In this document: one piece after another, positions 17,701-23,517 of the stretch
Position numbering within the stretch: the first letter of the stretch is position 1
Layout: every line of letters starts with the position of its first letter
Source of the DNA: DASPJR01 sp035628505
GTDB lineage: Bacteria > Planctomycetota > SZUA-567 > H5-PLA8
Length of the DNA: 27,759 nt
NCBI GenBank assembly: GCA_035628505.1
Contig: DASPJR010000027.1
Span: forward strand, 1 to 27,759
Direction of reading: 5' to 3'
Program-made: the position numbers and the translations under genes
Notes under the pieces: model-generated
The model's input: the letters and a program-made list of their open reading frames with translations, nothing else
Database searches by the model: none
Told to the model about the DNA's origin: nothing

Positions 17701-20700
17701 CATCCAAGCAGCCGAAAGACGAAAAGCGCGAAGCAGCGATGCAGCAGGCCGACGCGATGGTGCGTTCCATGGCCGAGGATCTGCAGACGCAGGCCAAGGA
17801 GATTGCCGCGGAATTCGCCAAGGCAGCCGAGGACGTCAACCGCCCACTCGACGAACGCCGCATCCTCAAAGCGCTCGAGCACAAAGCTGAAATGATGGCG
17901 CTTGAGCCCGCCGGCACACTGGCCAAGCGGCTTGAAGACGCAAAGACGCCGGAGGAACTGGCGAAGACGGAGCAGAAGGTTCCGAACTTCGGAACGAAGG
18001 CCGCCGAGCTGAGCCAGAAAGCCGCCGCGCTGGCACAGGCGACGGAAAAGATGGAACGCGCCGTGGCGCTGCGTGAAGCACTCGAGGAGCTTGCGGAGAC
18101 TGAGCAGGAAGCCCGCGAGGCGCTCGCCGAAGCACCCACGGCAGAGAATGCCGCCAAACAGCAGGAGGCCGCGGCGGAATTGAAGGAGCAGGCCGCGGAG
18201 CTCAAGCACGCCGTCGAGCTGGCGCGCAACAACGTTGACAACAACACGCTGAACCAGGCAGCGCAGCTCGCCGATCGGGCGCTTGCAACCAATGCTGCCG
18301 ATCTTCTGAAAAAGCGCGCGGAACAGGCGCTTGCGGGGGAGCTTGATCCGAAGAAAGATTCCGCGAACGCTCCGGCTCGAAAGGCTGCAGACAAAGATCT
18401 GGCTGAGCAGGCAAAGAAAGCGTCTGAGACCGCAGCCGCTATCAATAAAGAATTAGCGCAGCAGGCCGCGCAGCTCAATGGCGATGTTGCCAACACGCTG
18501 CGTGAAGCCGCGAAAGATCTGCAGGCCAGCTCACAGGCACTCGAAGCCGCCAAGCAGCCGGCCGAGGCTGCCGCGGCGCTTGACCGGGCCGCCGACAAGG
18601 CGATCGAAGCGCAGGCTGAAGCGGCCAATGCCGCCGAGCAGATCGCGCTGAACGCCGAGGCCATGCGCCGCGCCGCGAAGACGGACGCGGAACGCGCGCG
18701 CGCCGATGATATGGTGCGCCTGGCTGCAGCCATTCACAACGAAGTGGAAAAGCAGATCGCGCCACTGGCCGAGCAGCTTGATCGCGCGGAGAAGAACCCC
18801 GATGCCGTCCCCGTGCCGGCTGACGCGCAGGAGCAGGGAAAGAACGAAGCCGCAAAGCTGAACAAGCTCGCCGACATCGCCGCGCAGTTGCAGTCGCCAG
18901 ACGCCAACCAGCAGAAGGCAGCGCACGACGCGATCAATAAGGTGCTCGCCGAGCAAGGCGCGGCCAAGGACGTCGAAGAAGCGCTCAAGCAGGCGCAAGC
19001 GCTCGAGACGGCGGCGGAGCATCTCGAGAAAGCCGAAGCTGCCGCGGCAGCAGGCGCGGAGGCCAAGACCGGTGAAAAGGGCGCTGACAAAGCCGGCGAA
19101 AAAGCCGGAGAGAAGGGCGGCGAGAAAGGCGCAGACGCCGCCGCGAAGCAGGAAGCGGAATTGAAAGCCGCCGAGGCGGCGCTCGCTGAAGCGGTGAAAG
19201 CCGATGCTGCCGAGGCAGGGAAAGAGGCGCTCGCCGAAAGGCTGGGCGAGATGGCCGGTGAGCTGCGCCAGCAAGCCGAGGAACAGCGGCAACTGGCAAA
19301 TCACCTCAACCAGGCGGCTGGGCTCGAGCAGCAGGCGCGCGAGAACCTGAAGAAGGAGGCCCCTGCCCTCGCCCAGTCACTGCGCGACGCACAGAAGAAT
19401 GCGGCCAACGCGGCCAAGGGAAAAGCTCCTGACATCGCGCAGCCGCTCAATAATGCGCAGCAGGGATTGGCGAAGTCCGCCGAAGCATTGCAGGCTGAAG
19501 CTGCAAAGGCAGACGGAACTCCGCTGGAGCAGCTTGCGGCAGATCTTGAAAAAATTGCCAAGGACATCGAGGCGCCCATCGGCGAGCTTGCCGCGGCGCT
19601 GAATAAGGGCGCTGAAGGAACGCAGGATATCCAGCGCGCCGGACGCGAAGCGCGAAATGCCGCCGGACGCGCAAAGGAACTTGCCGCTGAGATGCAACGC
19701 GCCGAACGCGCAGCGGATCTGGCCGCAGCCGAGGCGCAGGAAGCCCAGGGCGAGCGGGCCGATCTGGAAGCGCAGGTCAAGGCAGCGATTGCTGCGCTTG
19801 AAAATCAGGGCGGCGCGCCCGAAGCGGAATTGGCGGCGCTGAAAAAGGCTGCTGCATCCGGCGAGCCGAAGAGCGCTCAGGGAAATCCCGAGGGAGGAGA
19901 AAAACAGGCGCAAAGCGGAGCGCAGAAAGGCGAAGCGTCCGCCCAGAATCCGAAAAGCGGACAGAATCTACAAAGCGGGCAGAATCCACAAAGCGGGCAG
20001 AACCCGCAAAGCGCCCAGAACGCGCAGAATCCAGGGCAAAATGCCCAGCACGGTCAAACTCCGCAGAGTGCTCAGAATCCCCAGAGCGGCCAAAATCCGC
20101 AGAGCGGCCAGAATGCCCAAAGCGGGCAGAAGAGTGCTCAAAGCGGACAGAGCGGACAGAAGCCCTCCTCTGCTGCGGCTGGCGAGCCTACGCAGGAATC
20201 CATGCAACTCGAAGCCGAGCGCGCGCGCGCCGACAGCGAACGCCTGCAGCAGATGGCCGCGCAGATGGAAAAAATCGCTGCATCGCTGAGCCCGGCCGGC
20301 GCGCAATCGTCGCAGAAGCCTGCATCGGACAAGGCCAGTACCACACCTGCGGCCGATGCGCTTGAAGCAGTCGAAGACGCCAAGGCAGCGCTGGCGACCG
20401 GCGATAAAGCCGGCGCGGCCGAAGCGATCAATGAAGCGCAGGAATTTCTTGAGCAGGCTGCCGAGGCCGCTCGCGCGGAAGCGACTGGAATGAAAACGCC
20501 GGGCAAGTCGGAAGCCGAAGCGCTCGCCGACGGCGAACCGAGCCCCAAGAGCAAAGGCACGGGACAAGGCAAGAGCCAGGCGCAGGGACAGGGCCAGGGC
20601 AAGACGCCCGCGCAGAAAGCCGCTGCCCAGCAGTCCAAAGGCGCGCTCGCTCCCGAACCGCCGGCTGGAATTCCGATCGACAAGGCCACGTGGAACCGCC

Positions 20701-20822
20701 TGCCCGACAATCTGCGGCGCGATCTGCTGAACGCGGCCGGCGGGCGCTTTCCGGCGGAATACGAAAGCAGCATCAAGCGTTACTTCAAAAACGTGGCCTC
20801 GACCAAGGATGAGAAACGCTGA
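14709..20822 (+). CDS. Giant PA14/coiled-coil membrane protein (DUF4175-like layout)
   Basis: 2037 residues. Two N-terminal membrane helices (about 40-60 and 72-92) and a third near 175-198 precede beta-rich segments (about 210-500). A PA14 domain lies near 710-842 (GLAAEYYRGTNFEQL, RAGRYTFRATADDGVRL, EGWSDIVLEFLQG). An extremely Ala/Glu/Lys-rich helical region (about 930-1730) follows, then a Q/N/P/S/G repeat tract (about 1740-1815) and a short conserved tail (TWNRLPDNLRRDLL, then YESSIKRYFKN). PA14 domains bind carbohydrate in several families, so contact with a surface glycan is possible. Large proteins ending with this W-x-x-LP tail are usual at this place in planctomycete-type MoxR/vWA clusters. 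Its stop overlaps the next start by one base (TGATG). Confidence 0.85.
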   Translation: MSEPEILEEEAPPVLEVPAPVASALQRFADETRRLAIRECFAWAAVILIGLFTLLAFADFLQLFGDGARKTLAVLFYAIVAGITGFLLSRALRRRTPTEIALALEERVPDGALEERVSTTVELAERYASGTVQDDEGVSDALISRVADEAAVLIERINVEELTDRTGSRRSARAALASFAVAVLLCLIPVLHMPVLYARAFFPWQKLQRPSETLIAVLPGDSRIVEGAPLKIEARLSGKLVKEAAVEMRDHNSSAWVSTEMKADPTSPERFELTLSSVRAQADYRIRAGDGLTAEYHIQVLPRPEITGLKMVVTYPVYANKPPETFERISGDLSVLKGSKVQLSVTSNTDLSAAVIEFSNDRRVSMSLGQKSASASFDITEDSQYRIQLRSTDGVSNPDAPLFAIHAVPDKAPQVAVHSPGSDDATDPATLLNLETRAEDDFGITSMRLVVKTEQRAKPVTVQLQKPEDAGKVWLVSQPWDLAGLFLKDGEIVTYRVEAVDTSGSVGKSDERRLRIESGQKHPSVKVLSELERVQKHVDGAHRLLTTARNDIAEMRQLFRPEDVEYQAAERLLLEETLRRIRRETQSASALLEAVTPDAETGSMRTLVQALTNALARFSSTELHPLQSNATRARSNGSAAVAAGLEVLMVQAPKVEERLNMLHEALTAAHRYAGATVLNERAEDIRKSQKKISPILLGAAAWSPKGNFTPGLAAEYYRGTNFEQLVRRTVENNLDLKNQDLPDVGRENFTVRWKGQVLAPRAGRYTFRATADDGVRLTVAGKKLIDEWRMQAATPFEAAIELKEGWSDIVLEFLQGSGGYELNLVRSGPKIATAPIPPEHLRTTGTTIAVNPDTVKAAMVESASDAAVQQSLVRLQTMLQASQQLAPEYTRLSKLPPTADEEGVKQSAEWGRELIKNVGELVGVKTLSPGLAVPLMQWQEHTRGIDHRYRELRARYKAKVDEWAKKFAADIFEATAKLKDLQQNAENARKAFETLIQASKQPKDEKREAAMQQADAMVRSMAEDLQTQAKEIAAEFAKAAEDVNRPLDERRILKALEHKAEMMALEPAGTLAKRLEDAKTPEELAKTEQKVPNFGTKAAELSQKAAALAQATEKMERAVALREALEELAETEQEAREALAEAPTAENAAKQQEAAAELKEQAAELKHAVELARNNVDNNTLNQAAQLADRALATNAADLLKKRAEQALAGELDPKKDSANAPARKAADKDLAEQAKKASETAAAINKELAQQAAQLNGDVANTLREAAKDLQASSQALEAAKQPAEAAAALDRAADKAIEAQAEAANAAEQIALNAEAMRRAAKTDAERARADDMVRLAAAIHNEVEKQIAPLAEQLDRAEKNPDAVPVPADAQEQGKNEAAKLNKLADIAAQLQSPDANQQKAAHDAINKVLAEQGAAKDVEEALKQAQALETAAEHLEKAEAAAAAGAEAKTGEKGADKAGEKAGEKGGEKGADAAAKQEAELKAAEAALAEAVKADAAEAGKEALAERLGEMAGELRQQAEEQRQLANHLNQAAGLEQQARENLKKEAPALAQSLRDAQKNAANAAKGKAPDIAQPLNNAQQGLAKSAEALQAEAAKADGTPLEQLAADLEKIAKDIEAPIGELAAALNKGAEGTQDIQRAGREARNAAGRAKELAAEMQRAERAADLAAAEAQEAQGERADLEAQVKAAIAALENQGGAPEAELAALKKAAASGEPKSAQGNPEGGEKQAQSGAQKGEASAQNPKSGQNLQSGQNPQSGQNPQSAQNAQNPGQNAQHGQTPQSAQNPQSGQNPQSGQNAQSGQKSAQSGQSGQKPSSAAAGEPTQESMQLEAERARADSERLQQMAAQMEKIAASLSPAGAQSSQKPASDKASTTPAADALEAVEDAKAALATGDKAGAAEAINEAQEFLEQAAEAARAEATGMKTPGKSEAEALADGEPSPKSKGTGQGKSQAQGQGQGKTPAQKAAAQQSKGALAPEPPAGIPIDKATWNRLPDNLRRDLLNAAGGRFPAEYESSIKRYFKNVASTKDEKR
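19950..20165 (+). repeat. In-frame 18-base repeat coding for QNPQSG-type hexapeptides
   Basis: Within the giant gene the DNA repeats an approximately 18-base unit encoding QNPQSG/QNAQSG variants about ten times. The third positions vary (AATCCA, AACCCG, AATCCC), so most units are not recent exact duplicates. It gives a flexible, uncharged linker between the coiled coil and the C-terminal helices. Confidence 0.85.
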
Positions 20823-21898
20823 TGAAAACGCATTGGCTCAGCTTTGTCATCACAGCGAGTTTTCTCGGCTGCGCAGCGCTAGGGGGTGACAAGCCCGTCG
20901 CCCGCGCGGCAACGGCGGCCGAAGACGAGGCAGCCATTCTGCGCAAGTTGCAGGACCGCGGCCCGCGCGACGCGGCGATCGAGAAGGCCGTCAACTTCCT
21001 GATTTCCACACAGAACAAGGACGGCAGCTTTGGCGAGAAACACAAGAATGCGCTCACGGGGCTGACCGTGATGGCGCTGATGGCGGCCGGCCATACGCCT
21101 GACTCTCCGCAGAATGGGCCCAAGATCCGCAACGCGCTCAACTTTATTCTTTCCCAGATGCGCAATGACGGGTACCTGGGGCACAGCGACCATTCGCGCA
21201 TGTACGGCCATGGAATCTGCACGCTGATGCTCACCGAAGCGGCGGGCATGACACGCGATGATGCACTTGAAAAACGGCTGATCGATGCCTGCCGCCGCGC
21301 CGTGGAGCTGATCCTGAAAGCACAGGCCGTGAAAAAGCAGGGGCATCACAATGGCGGCTGGCGCTACGAACCCAATAGCGGCGATAGTGATCTGTCGCTC
21401 ACCGGCTGGCAGACCATGTCGCTGCGCTCAGCTAAAAATATCGGCATCGATGTTCCGGGCACCGCGATTACGGCTGCAACCAACTACATCCGCGCGATGG
21501 CGCGCGATGGCGAGTTCTCTTACGAAGGCGGCGGCGGCCAGCCGACGTTGCGCGGAATCGGCCTGCTGGCGTTGCCTGTCTGCGGAGTATACGACGCGCC
21601 GGAGCTGGCAAAGGCGACGGCGAATATGCTGAAAGACCCGCCGAAGTGGCAGGGCCCCTGGTTCTATTACCGCCTTTATTACTCCACGATGGGCATGTAC
21701 CAGATGGGCGACGAGGCCTGGAACCGTTTCCATCCCATCGTCGACGACGTTTTGCTCAAGCAGCAGAAACCCGACGGAAGCTGGCCTGATCCTCCAGGGA
21801 ATAACGAGCAGGAGGCCGGCGGCGCGATCTATTCGACCAGCATGGCGATCCTTGTGCTCGCGGTGCACTATCATTTGCTTCCAATTTATCAGCGTTGA
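20822..21898 (+). CDS. Exported prenyltransferase/squalene-oxidase-repeat protein
   Basis: This 358-residue protein has a signal peptide at 1-20 (MKTHWLSFVITASFLGC). The FLGC end resembles a weak lipobox, so it may be a lipoprotein. The mature part is an alpha/alpha toroid of QW-like repeats: INFLISTQNKDGSFG-type (at about 60), LNFILSQMRNDGYLG, NGGWRYEPNSGDSDLSLTGW, ATNYIRAMARDGEFSYEG and LLKQQKPDGSWPDP. The fold is shared by terpene cyclases and alpha-macroglobulin domains; the catalytic DxDD of cyclases is not seen, so a binding or structural role is more likely. Such proteins regularly close MoxR/vWA clusters in Planctomycetota. It overlaps the giant gene by one base. Confidence 0.88.
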   Translation: MKTHWLSFVITASFLGCAALGGDKPVARAATAAEDEAAILRKLQDRGPRDAAIEKAVNFLISTQNKDGSFGEKHKNALTGLTVMALMAAGHTPDSPQNGPKIRNALNFILSQMRNDGYLGHSDHSRMYGHGICTLMLTEAAGMTRDDALEKRLIDACRRAVELILKAQAVKKQGHHNGGWRYEPNSGDSDLSLTGWQTMSLRSAKNIGIDVPGTAITAATNYIRAMARDGEFSYEGGGGQPTLRGIGLLALPVCGVYDAPELAKATANMLKDPPKWQGPWFYYRLYYSTMGMYQMGDEAWNRFHPIVDDVLLKQQKPDGSWPDPPGNNEQEAGGAIYSTSMAILVLAVHYHLLPIYQR

Positions 21899-22056
21899 GA
21901 GTTTGCAAAAAAAGTTTTACGCCCTGTTTGCAGCGGAAGCGCATCGCCGCGGCTTCACTTTTTAGCCGCTGCCACGTACTCGCCGAAATTTCGTAAGCAG
22001 CAACTGGAAAAAGCAGAGCCCGCTTTAGATCCAGAAATTTTCTGCGCCTCAAAAAT
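21899..22056. other. Gene-free spacer after the vWA cluster
   Basis: AT-richer sequence than its surroundings, with an A-run and GTTTT just after the stop codon. No convincing terminator hairpin, RNA gene or ORF is seen here. Confidence 0.5.
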
Positions 22057-22086
22057 TTGACATCCTGGAAACCAGGTGGTTAGTTC
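22057..22086 (+). promoter_or_regulatory. Candidate promoter for the tRNA-array leader
   Basis: A perfect -35 box, TTGACA, lies at 22057-22062. The expected -10 region at 22080-22086 (TTAGTTC) matches the consensus poorly. Between them lies CCTGGAAACCAGG, a 5-base palindrome around AAA that could be an operator. Transcription would begin near 22093 and run into the leader described below. Confidence 0.35.
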
Positions 22087-22118
22087 GTAACACAGTTAGT
22101 TAGGAGAGTAGCAATTCG

Positions 22119-22274
22119 ATGAACTGGGTCATGGCACAAATAAGCGGACATACACAGTACCTGTCCTATGCGGATCAGCGGACGGGTATCGTCGTATCGT
22201 TTAGTTTGCCGTGCCTCGGTCGTAAAGCTGAAAACAATCTGAACGCCCCCGAGACCGGGAGGCCCGCACCCTAG
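22119..22274 (+). CDS. Possible 51-codon leader ORF
   Basis: ATG at 22119 follows AGGAG at 22102-22106 (12-base spacing, long). The frame is open for 51 codons to TAG at 22272, beginning MNWVMAQISG and ending ETGRPAP. No homology is recognised and the composition is not typical of the neighbouring genes. Its main interest is position: the stop codon lies inside the 5' arm of the antiterminator hairpin (22266-22280), so a terminating ribosome would cover that arm and favour the terminator. It could also be a chance ORF in a structured RNA. Confidence 0.3.
   Translation: MNWVMAQISGHTQYLSYADQRTGIVVSFSLPCLGRKAENNLNAPETGRPAP
22213..22263 (+). promoter_or_regulatory. Leader hairpin upstream of the attenuator
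   Basis: GCCTCGGTC at 22213-22221 pairs with GACC at 22253-22256 plus GAGGC at 22259-22263, with a two-G bulge. It is a 9-base-pair stem stacked directly before the antiterminator. Confidence 0.5.
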
Positions 22275-22317
22275 AAGGTTGAGTTCATGTGGAGATTCCA
22301 CAAACCTTCCAGGGTGC
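22266..22317 (+). promoter_or_regulatory. Antiterminator hairpin (alternative to terminator)
   Basis: GCACCCT-A-GAAGGTT (22266-22280) is complementary to AACCTTC-C-AGGGTGC (22303-22317): 14 pairs around one A/C mismatch. It encloses a small hairpin TGTGGA-GAT-TCCACA. The 3' arm shares 22303-22312 with the terminator stem, so the two hairpins exclude each other. Confidence 0.6.
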
Positions 22318-22340
22318 AAGCTCTGGAAGGTTTTTTTTTA
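22302..22340 (+). terminator. Rho-independent terminator in the tRNA-array leader
   Basis: AAACCTTCCAG (22302-22312) pairs perfectly over 11 bases with CTGGAAGGTTT (22323-22333). The loop is 10 bases and the T-run covers 22331-22339. It is a strong intrinsic terminator on the plus strand, between the leader ORF and the first tRNA. Confidence 0.85.
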
Positions 22341-22362
22341 CCCGAGCGAAAAGGAGTTCAAC

Positions 22363-22383
22363 ATGCAGGTACGTGCTGACTAA
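22363..22383 (+). CDS. Mini-ORF with strong ribosome site (MQVRAD)
   Basis: AAGGAG at 22351-22356 is followed 6 bases later by an ATG and only six sense codons before TAA. The ribosome site is as good as that of any gene here. It may be a regulatory minigene, or the remnant of a start region whose gene was lost. Confidence 0.2.
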   Translation: MQVRAD

Positions 22384-22409
22384 ACAGTAGTTCCTGATTT
22401 CGACTCGCG

Positions 22410-22472
22410 ATGAAACGTGAAAACGCAGCGACTGGCGTTGCCGCGAGAGGAGTGTTGTTGTCACTTTTCTAA
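22410..22472 (+). CDS. Possible 20-codon ORF before the array
   Basis: ATG at 22410 opens 20 codons (MKRENAATGV... ending LLSLF) to TAA at 22470-22472. No ribosome site precedes it. The stop overlaps the AAGGAGG of the next mini-ORF, so coupling is possible. Weak evidence. Confidence 0.12.
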   Translation: MKRENAATGVAARGVLLSLF

Positions 22473-22480
22473 GGAGGTTC

Positions 22481-22510
22481 ATGCAGTCGCCGTTCGGTTT
22501 GCGGATGTAG
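22481..22510 (+). CDS. Mini-ORF ending inside tRNA-Gly (MQSPFGLRM)
   Basis: AAGGAGG at 22471-22477 is followed 3 bases later by an ATG. Nine codons run to a TAG that lies inside the first tRNA gene (22508-22510). Translation would invade the tRNA 5' end. The overlap may be accidental, but the ribosome site is nearly a perfect anti-16S match. Confidence 0.2.
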   Translation: MQSPFGLRM

Positions 22511-22574
22511 CTCAGTGGCAGAGTACGAGCATGCCAAGCTCGAGACGCGGGTCCGATTCCCGCCTTCCGCACCA
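22501..22574 (+). tRNA. tRNA-Gly (GCC)
   Basis: Cloverleaf with acceptor GCGGATG/CTTCCGC (one T/T mismatch), D-stem GCTC, and anticodon stem CGAGC/GCTCG around ATGCCAA. T-stem GCGGG/CCCGC has loop TCCGATT, with C at position 55 instead of the near-universal T. Discriminator A is unusual for bacterial Gly. CCA is encoded. Confidence 0.88.
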
Positions 22575-22634
22575 AGCTCAGCTTCACTCACCGGGGAGAC
22601 GCGGAGGCGCTGAGAACAGATTGGAAAAGTTCGG

Positions 22635-22705
22635 GCCGCGGTGTGAGGGTCACGCGCCTCTCCCGTAAAGAGGCTGAGCAGGTTCAACTCCTGCCTGCGG
22701 CTCCA
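22635..22705 (+). tRNA. tRNA-Thr (CGT), atypical
   Basis: Acceptor GCCGCGG/CTGCGGC. Anticodon stem CCTCT/AGAGG has loop CCCGTAA, so position 33 is C rather than T and the anticodon is CGT. The D-arm collapses to GTGA-GGG-TCAC with a 3-base loop. T-loop TTCAACT is normal. Discriminator T, CCA encoded. Confidence 0.75.
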
Positions 22706-22712
22706 AACAGAT

Positions 22713-22774
22713 GTGACGGGTGACGGGTGGCGGGTAACGACACCCAGACTCAAGACTCCCGACTCATGACTATT
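22713..22774 (+). repeat. Two heptamer arrays between tRNA-Thr and tRNA-Asn
   Basis: Four units of GTGACGG type (22713-22740) and, after 6 bases, four units of GACTNNN (22747-22774). Both repeat exactly every 7 bases. Confidence 0.8.
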
Positions 22775-22777
22775 GTT

Positions 22778-22848
22778 TGCGGTGTCGCGTAATGGTAGCG
22801 CGCCTGCCTGTTAAGCAGGAAGTAGAGGTTCGAATCCTCTCTCCGCAG
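22778..22848 (+). tRNA. tRNA-Asn (GTT)
   Basis: Acceptor TGCGGTG/CTCCGCA (one mismatch). Anticodon stem CCTGC/GCAGG with loop CTGTTAA; T-arm AGAGG-TTCGAAT-CCTCT. Discriminator G fits Asn. No encoded CCA; followed by TG. Confidence 0.92.
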
Positions 22849-22856
22849 TGTGAAGT

Positions 22857-22931
22857 GGGGCGATGGTGAAATCAGGATCATACGACGTTCGCATCGTCGC
22901 GTCCCGGGTGCAACTCCCGGTCGCTCCACCA
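22857..22931 (+). tRNA. tRNA-Ala (CGC)
   Basis: Acceptor GGGGCGA/TCGCTCC contains the G3-T70 wobble pair that defines tRNA-Ala. Anticodon stem CGACG/CGTCG has loop TTCGCAT. T-loop TGCAACT has G55. Discriminator A, CCA encoded. Confidence 0.88.
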
Positions 22932-22940
22932 GAGAAAAAC

Positions 22941-23013
22941 GCCTTCGAGGTGTTAGCGGCAGCACAGCGGGTTCTTACCCCGTGAGGTGGAGGTTCAAGT
23001 CCTCCCGGAGGCA
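22941..23013 (+). tRNA. tRNA-Lys (CTT)
   Basis: Acceptor GCCTTCG/CGGAGGC. Anticodon stem GCGGG/CCCGT with loop TTCTTAC; T-arm GGAGG-TTCAAGT-CCTCC. Discriminator A, no CCA, followed by TGG. Confidence 0.9.
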
Positions 23014-23022
23014 TGGAAGGCA

Positions 23023-23101
23023 GCTCTTAGCTCTTGGCTGTTGGCTCTTGGAGTTGCGTTGCAATGTCTGTTCCAAGAGCCAAGAGCTAAGAGCCTAGAG
23101 C
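23023..23101 (+). repeat. Inverted heptamer array (GCTCTTG type)
   Basis: Four GCTCTTN-type heptamers (23023-23050; the third is GCTGTTG) face four NNAGAGC heptamers (23074-23101) across a 23-base loop. The arms can form a long hairpin between the two tRNA-Lys genes. Confidence 0.9.
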
Positions 23102-23111
23102 CGCAACAGCC

Positions 23112-23184
23112 GCGTTCGTAGCTCGAGCGGCAGAGCAGCCGCCTTTTAAGCGGCAGGGTGTGGGTTCGAGCCCCACCGGACGCA
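23112..23184 (+). tRNA. tRNA-Lys (TTT)
   Basis: Acceptor GCGTTCG/CGGACGC. Anticodon stem GCCGC/GCGGC with loop CTTTTAA; T-arm GTGGG-TTCGAGC-CCCAC. Discriminator A, no CCA, followed by TG. Confidence 0.93.
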
Positions 23185-23190
23185 TGAAGA

Positions 23191-23261
23191 TGCCGGGTCG
23201 TCCAGCGGCAGGACGCCTGACTCTGAATCAGGAAAGCGAGGTTCGAATCCTTGCCCGGCAA
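23191..23261 (+). tRNA. tRNA-Gln (CTG)
   Basis: Acceptor TGCCGGG/CCCGGCA fully paired. Anticodon stem CCTGA/TCAGG with loop CTCTGAA; T-loop TTCGAAT. Discriminator A, no CCA, followed by TGG. Only 6 bases separate it from tRNA-Lys(TTT). Confidence 0.92.
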
Positions 23262-23275
23262 TGGAAGGGCCAGTA

Positions 23276-23310
23276 GGCGGAAGGCAGTGGGCAGGAGGCA
23301 GTGGGCAGGG
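23276..23310 (+). repeat. Heptamer array (GGCAGNN type)
   Basis: Five consecutive 7-base units: GGCGGAA, GGCAGTG, GGCAGGA, GGCAGTG, GGCAGGG. No inverted partner is seen. Confidence 0.8.
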
Positions 23311-23343
23311 AACAAAAGAAGACTGAGTGGACGGTGCAGAACG

Positions 23344-23369
23344 CTGAGCCTCACTCCTGGCTCAGTTTT
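23344..23369 (+). terminator. Possible intrinsic terminator inside the tRNA array
   Basis: CTGAGCC (23344-23350) pairs with GGCTCAG (23359-23365) across an 8-base loop, followed by TTTT. The stem is short and the T-run weak, so partial termination before tRNA-Gln(TTG) and the acetyltransferase gene is plausible. Confidence 0.5.
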
Positions 23370-23398
23370 CCGTACTGCTCATTCAGAGGGAACGCAGG

Positions 23399-23469
23399 TG
23401 GCCTGTCGTCCAATGGGAGGACGGCGGACTTTGAATCCGCCTATCGAGGTTCGAATCCTCGCGGGCCAG
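23399..23469 (+). tRNA. tRNA-Gln (TTG)
   Basis: Acceptor TGGCCTG/CGGGCCA. Anticodon stem GCGGA/TCCGC with loop CTTTGAA; T-arm CGAGG-TTCGAAT-CCTCG. Discriminator G, no CCA. Its D-arm (TCGTCCA) resembles the neighbouring tRNA-Gln(CTG). Confidence 0.93.
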
Positions 23470-23517
23470 TAACGCGCGTTGCGAACTCGCGGGGGCAGTG
23501 CTGACGGAGAGCGACAG

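Noticed and set aside
16137..18209. 690-codon open frame on the minus strand
   Set aside because: Shadow of the giant PA14 gene. The Ala/Glu-rich sense strand keeps the antisense frame free of stops.
22093..22340. Known structured RNA (tmRNA, RNase P, SRP, 6S) or T-box in the leader
   Set aside because: None of the conserved motifs is present: no tag ending in LAA, no GAGGAAAGUCC, no SRP tetraloop domain, no AGGGTGG-N-ACCGCG T-box sequence.
22285..23354. Several 60-120-codon frames over the tRNA genes on both strands
   Set aside because: They coincide with tRNA cloverleaves and repeats and lack ribosome sites and protein motifs.
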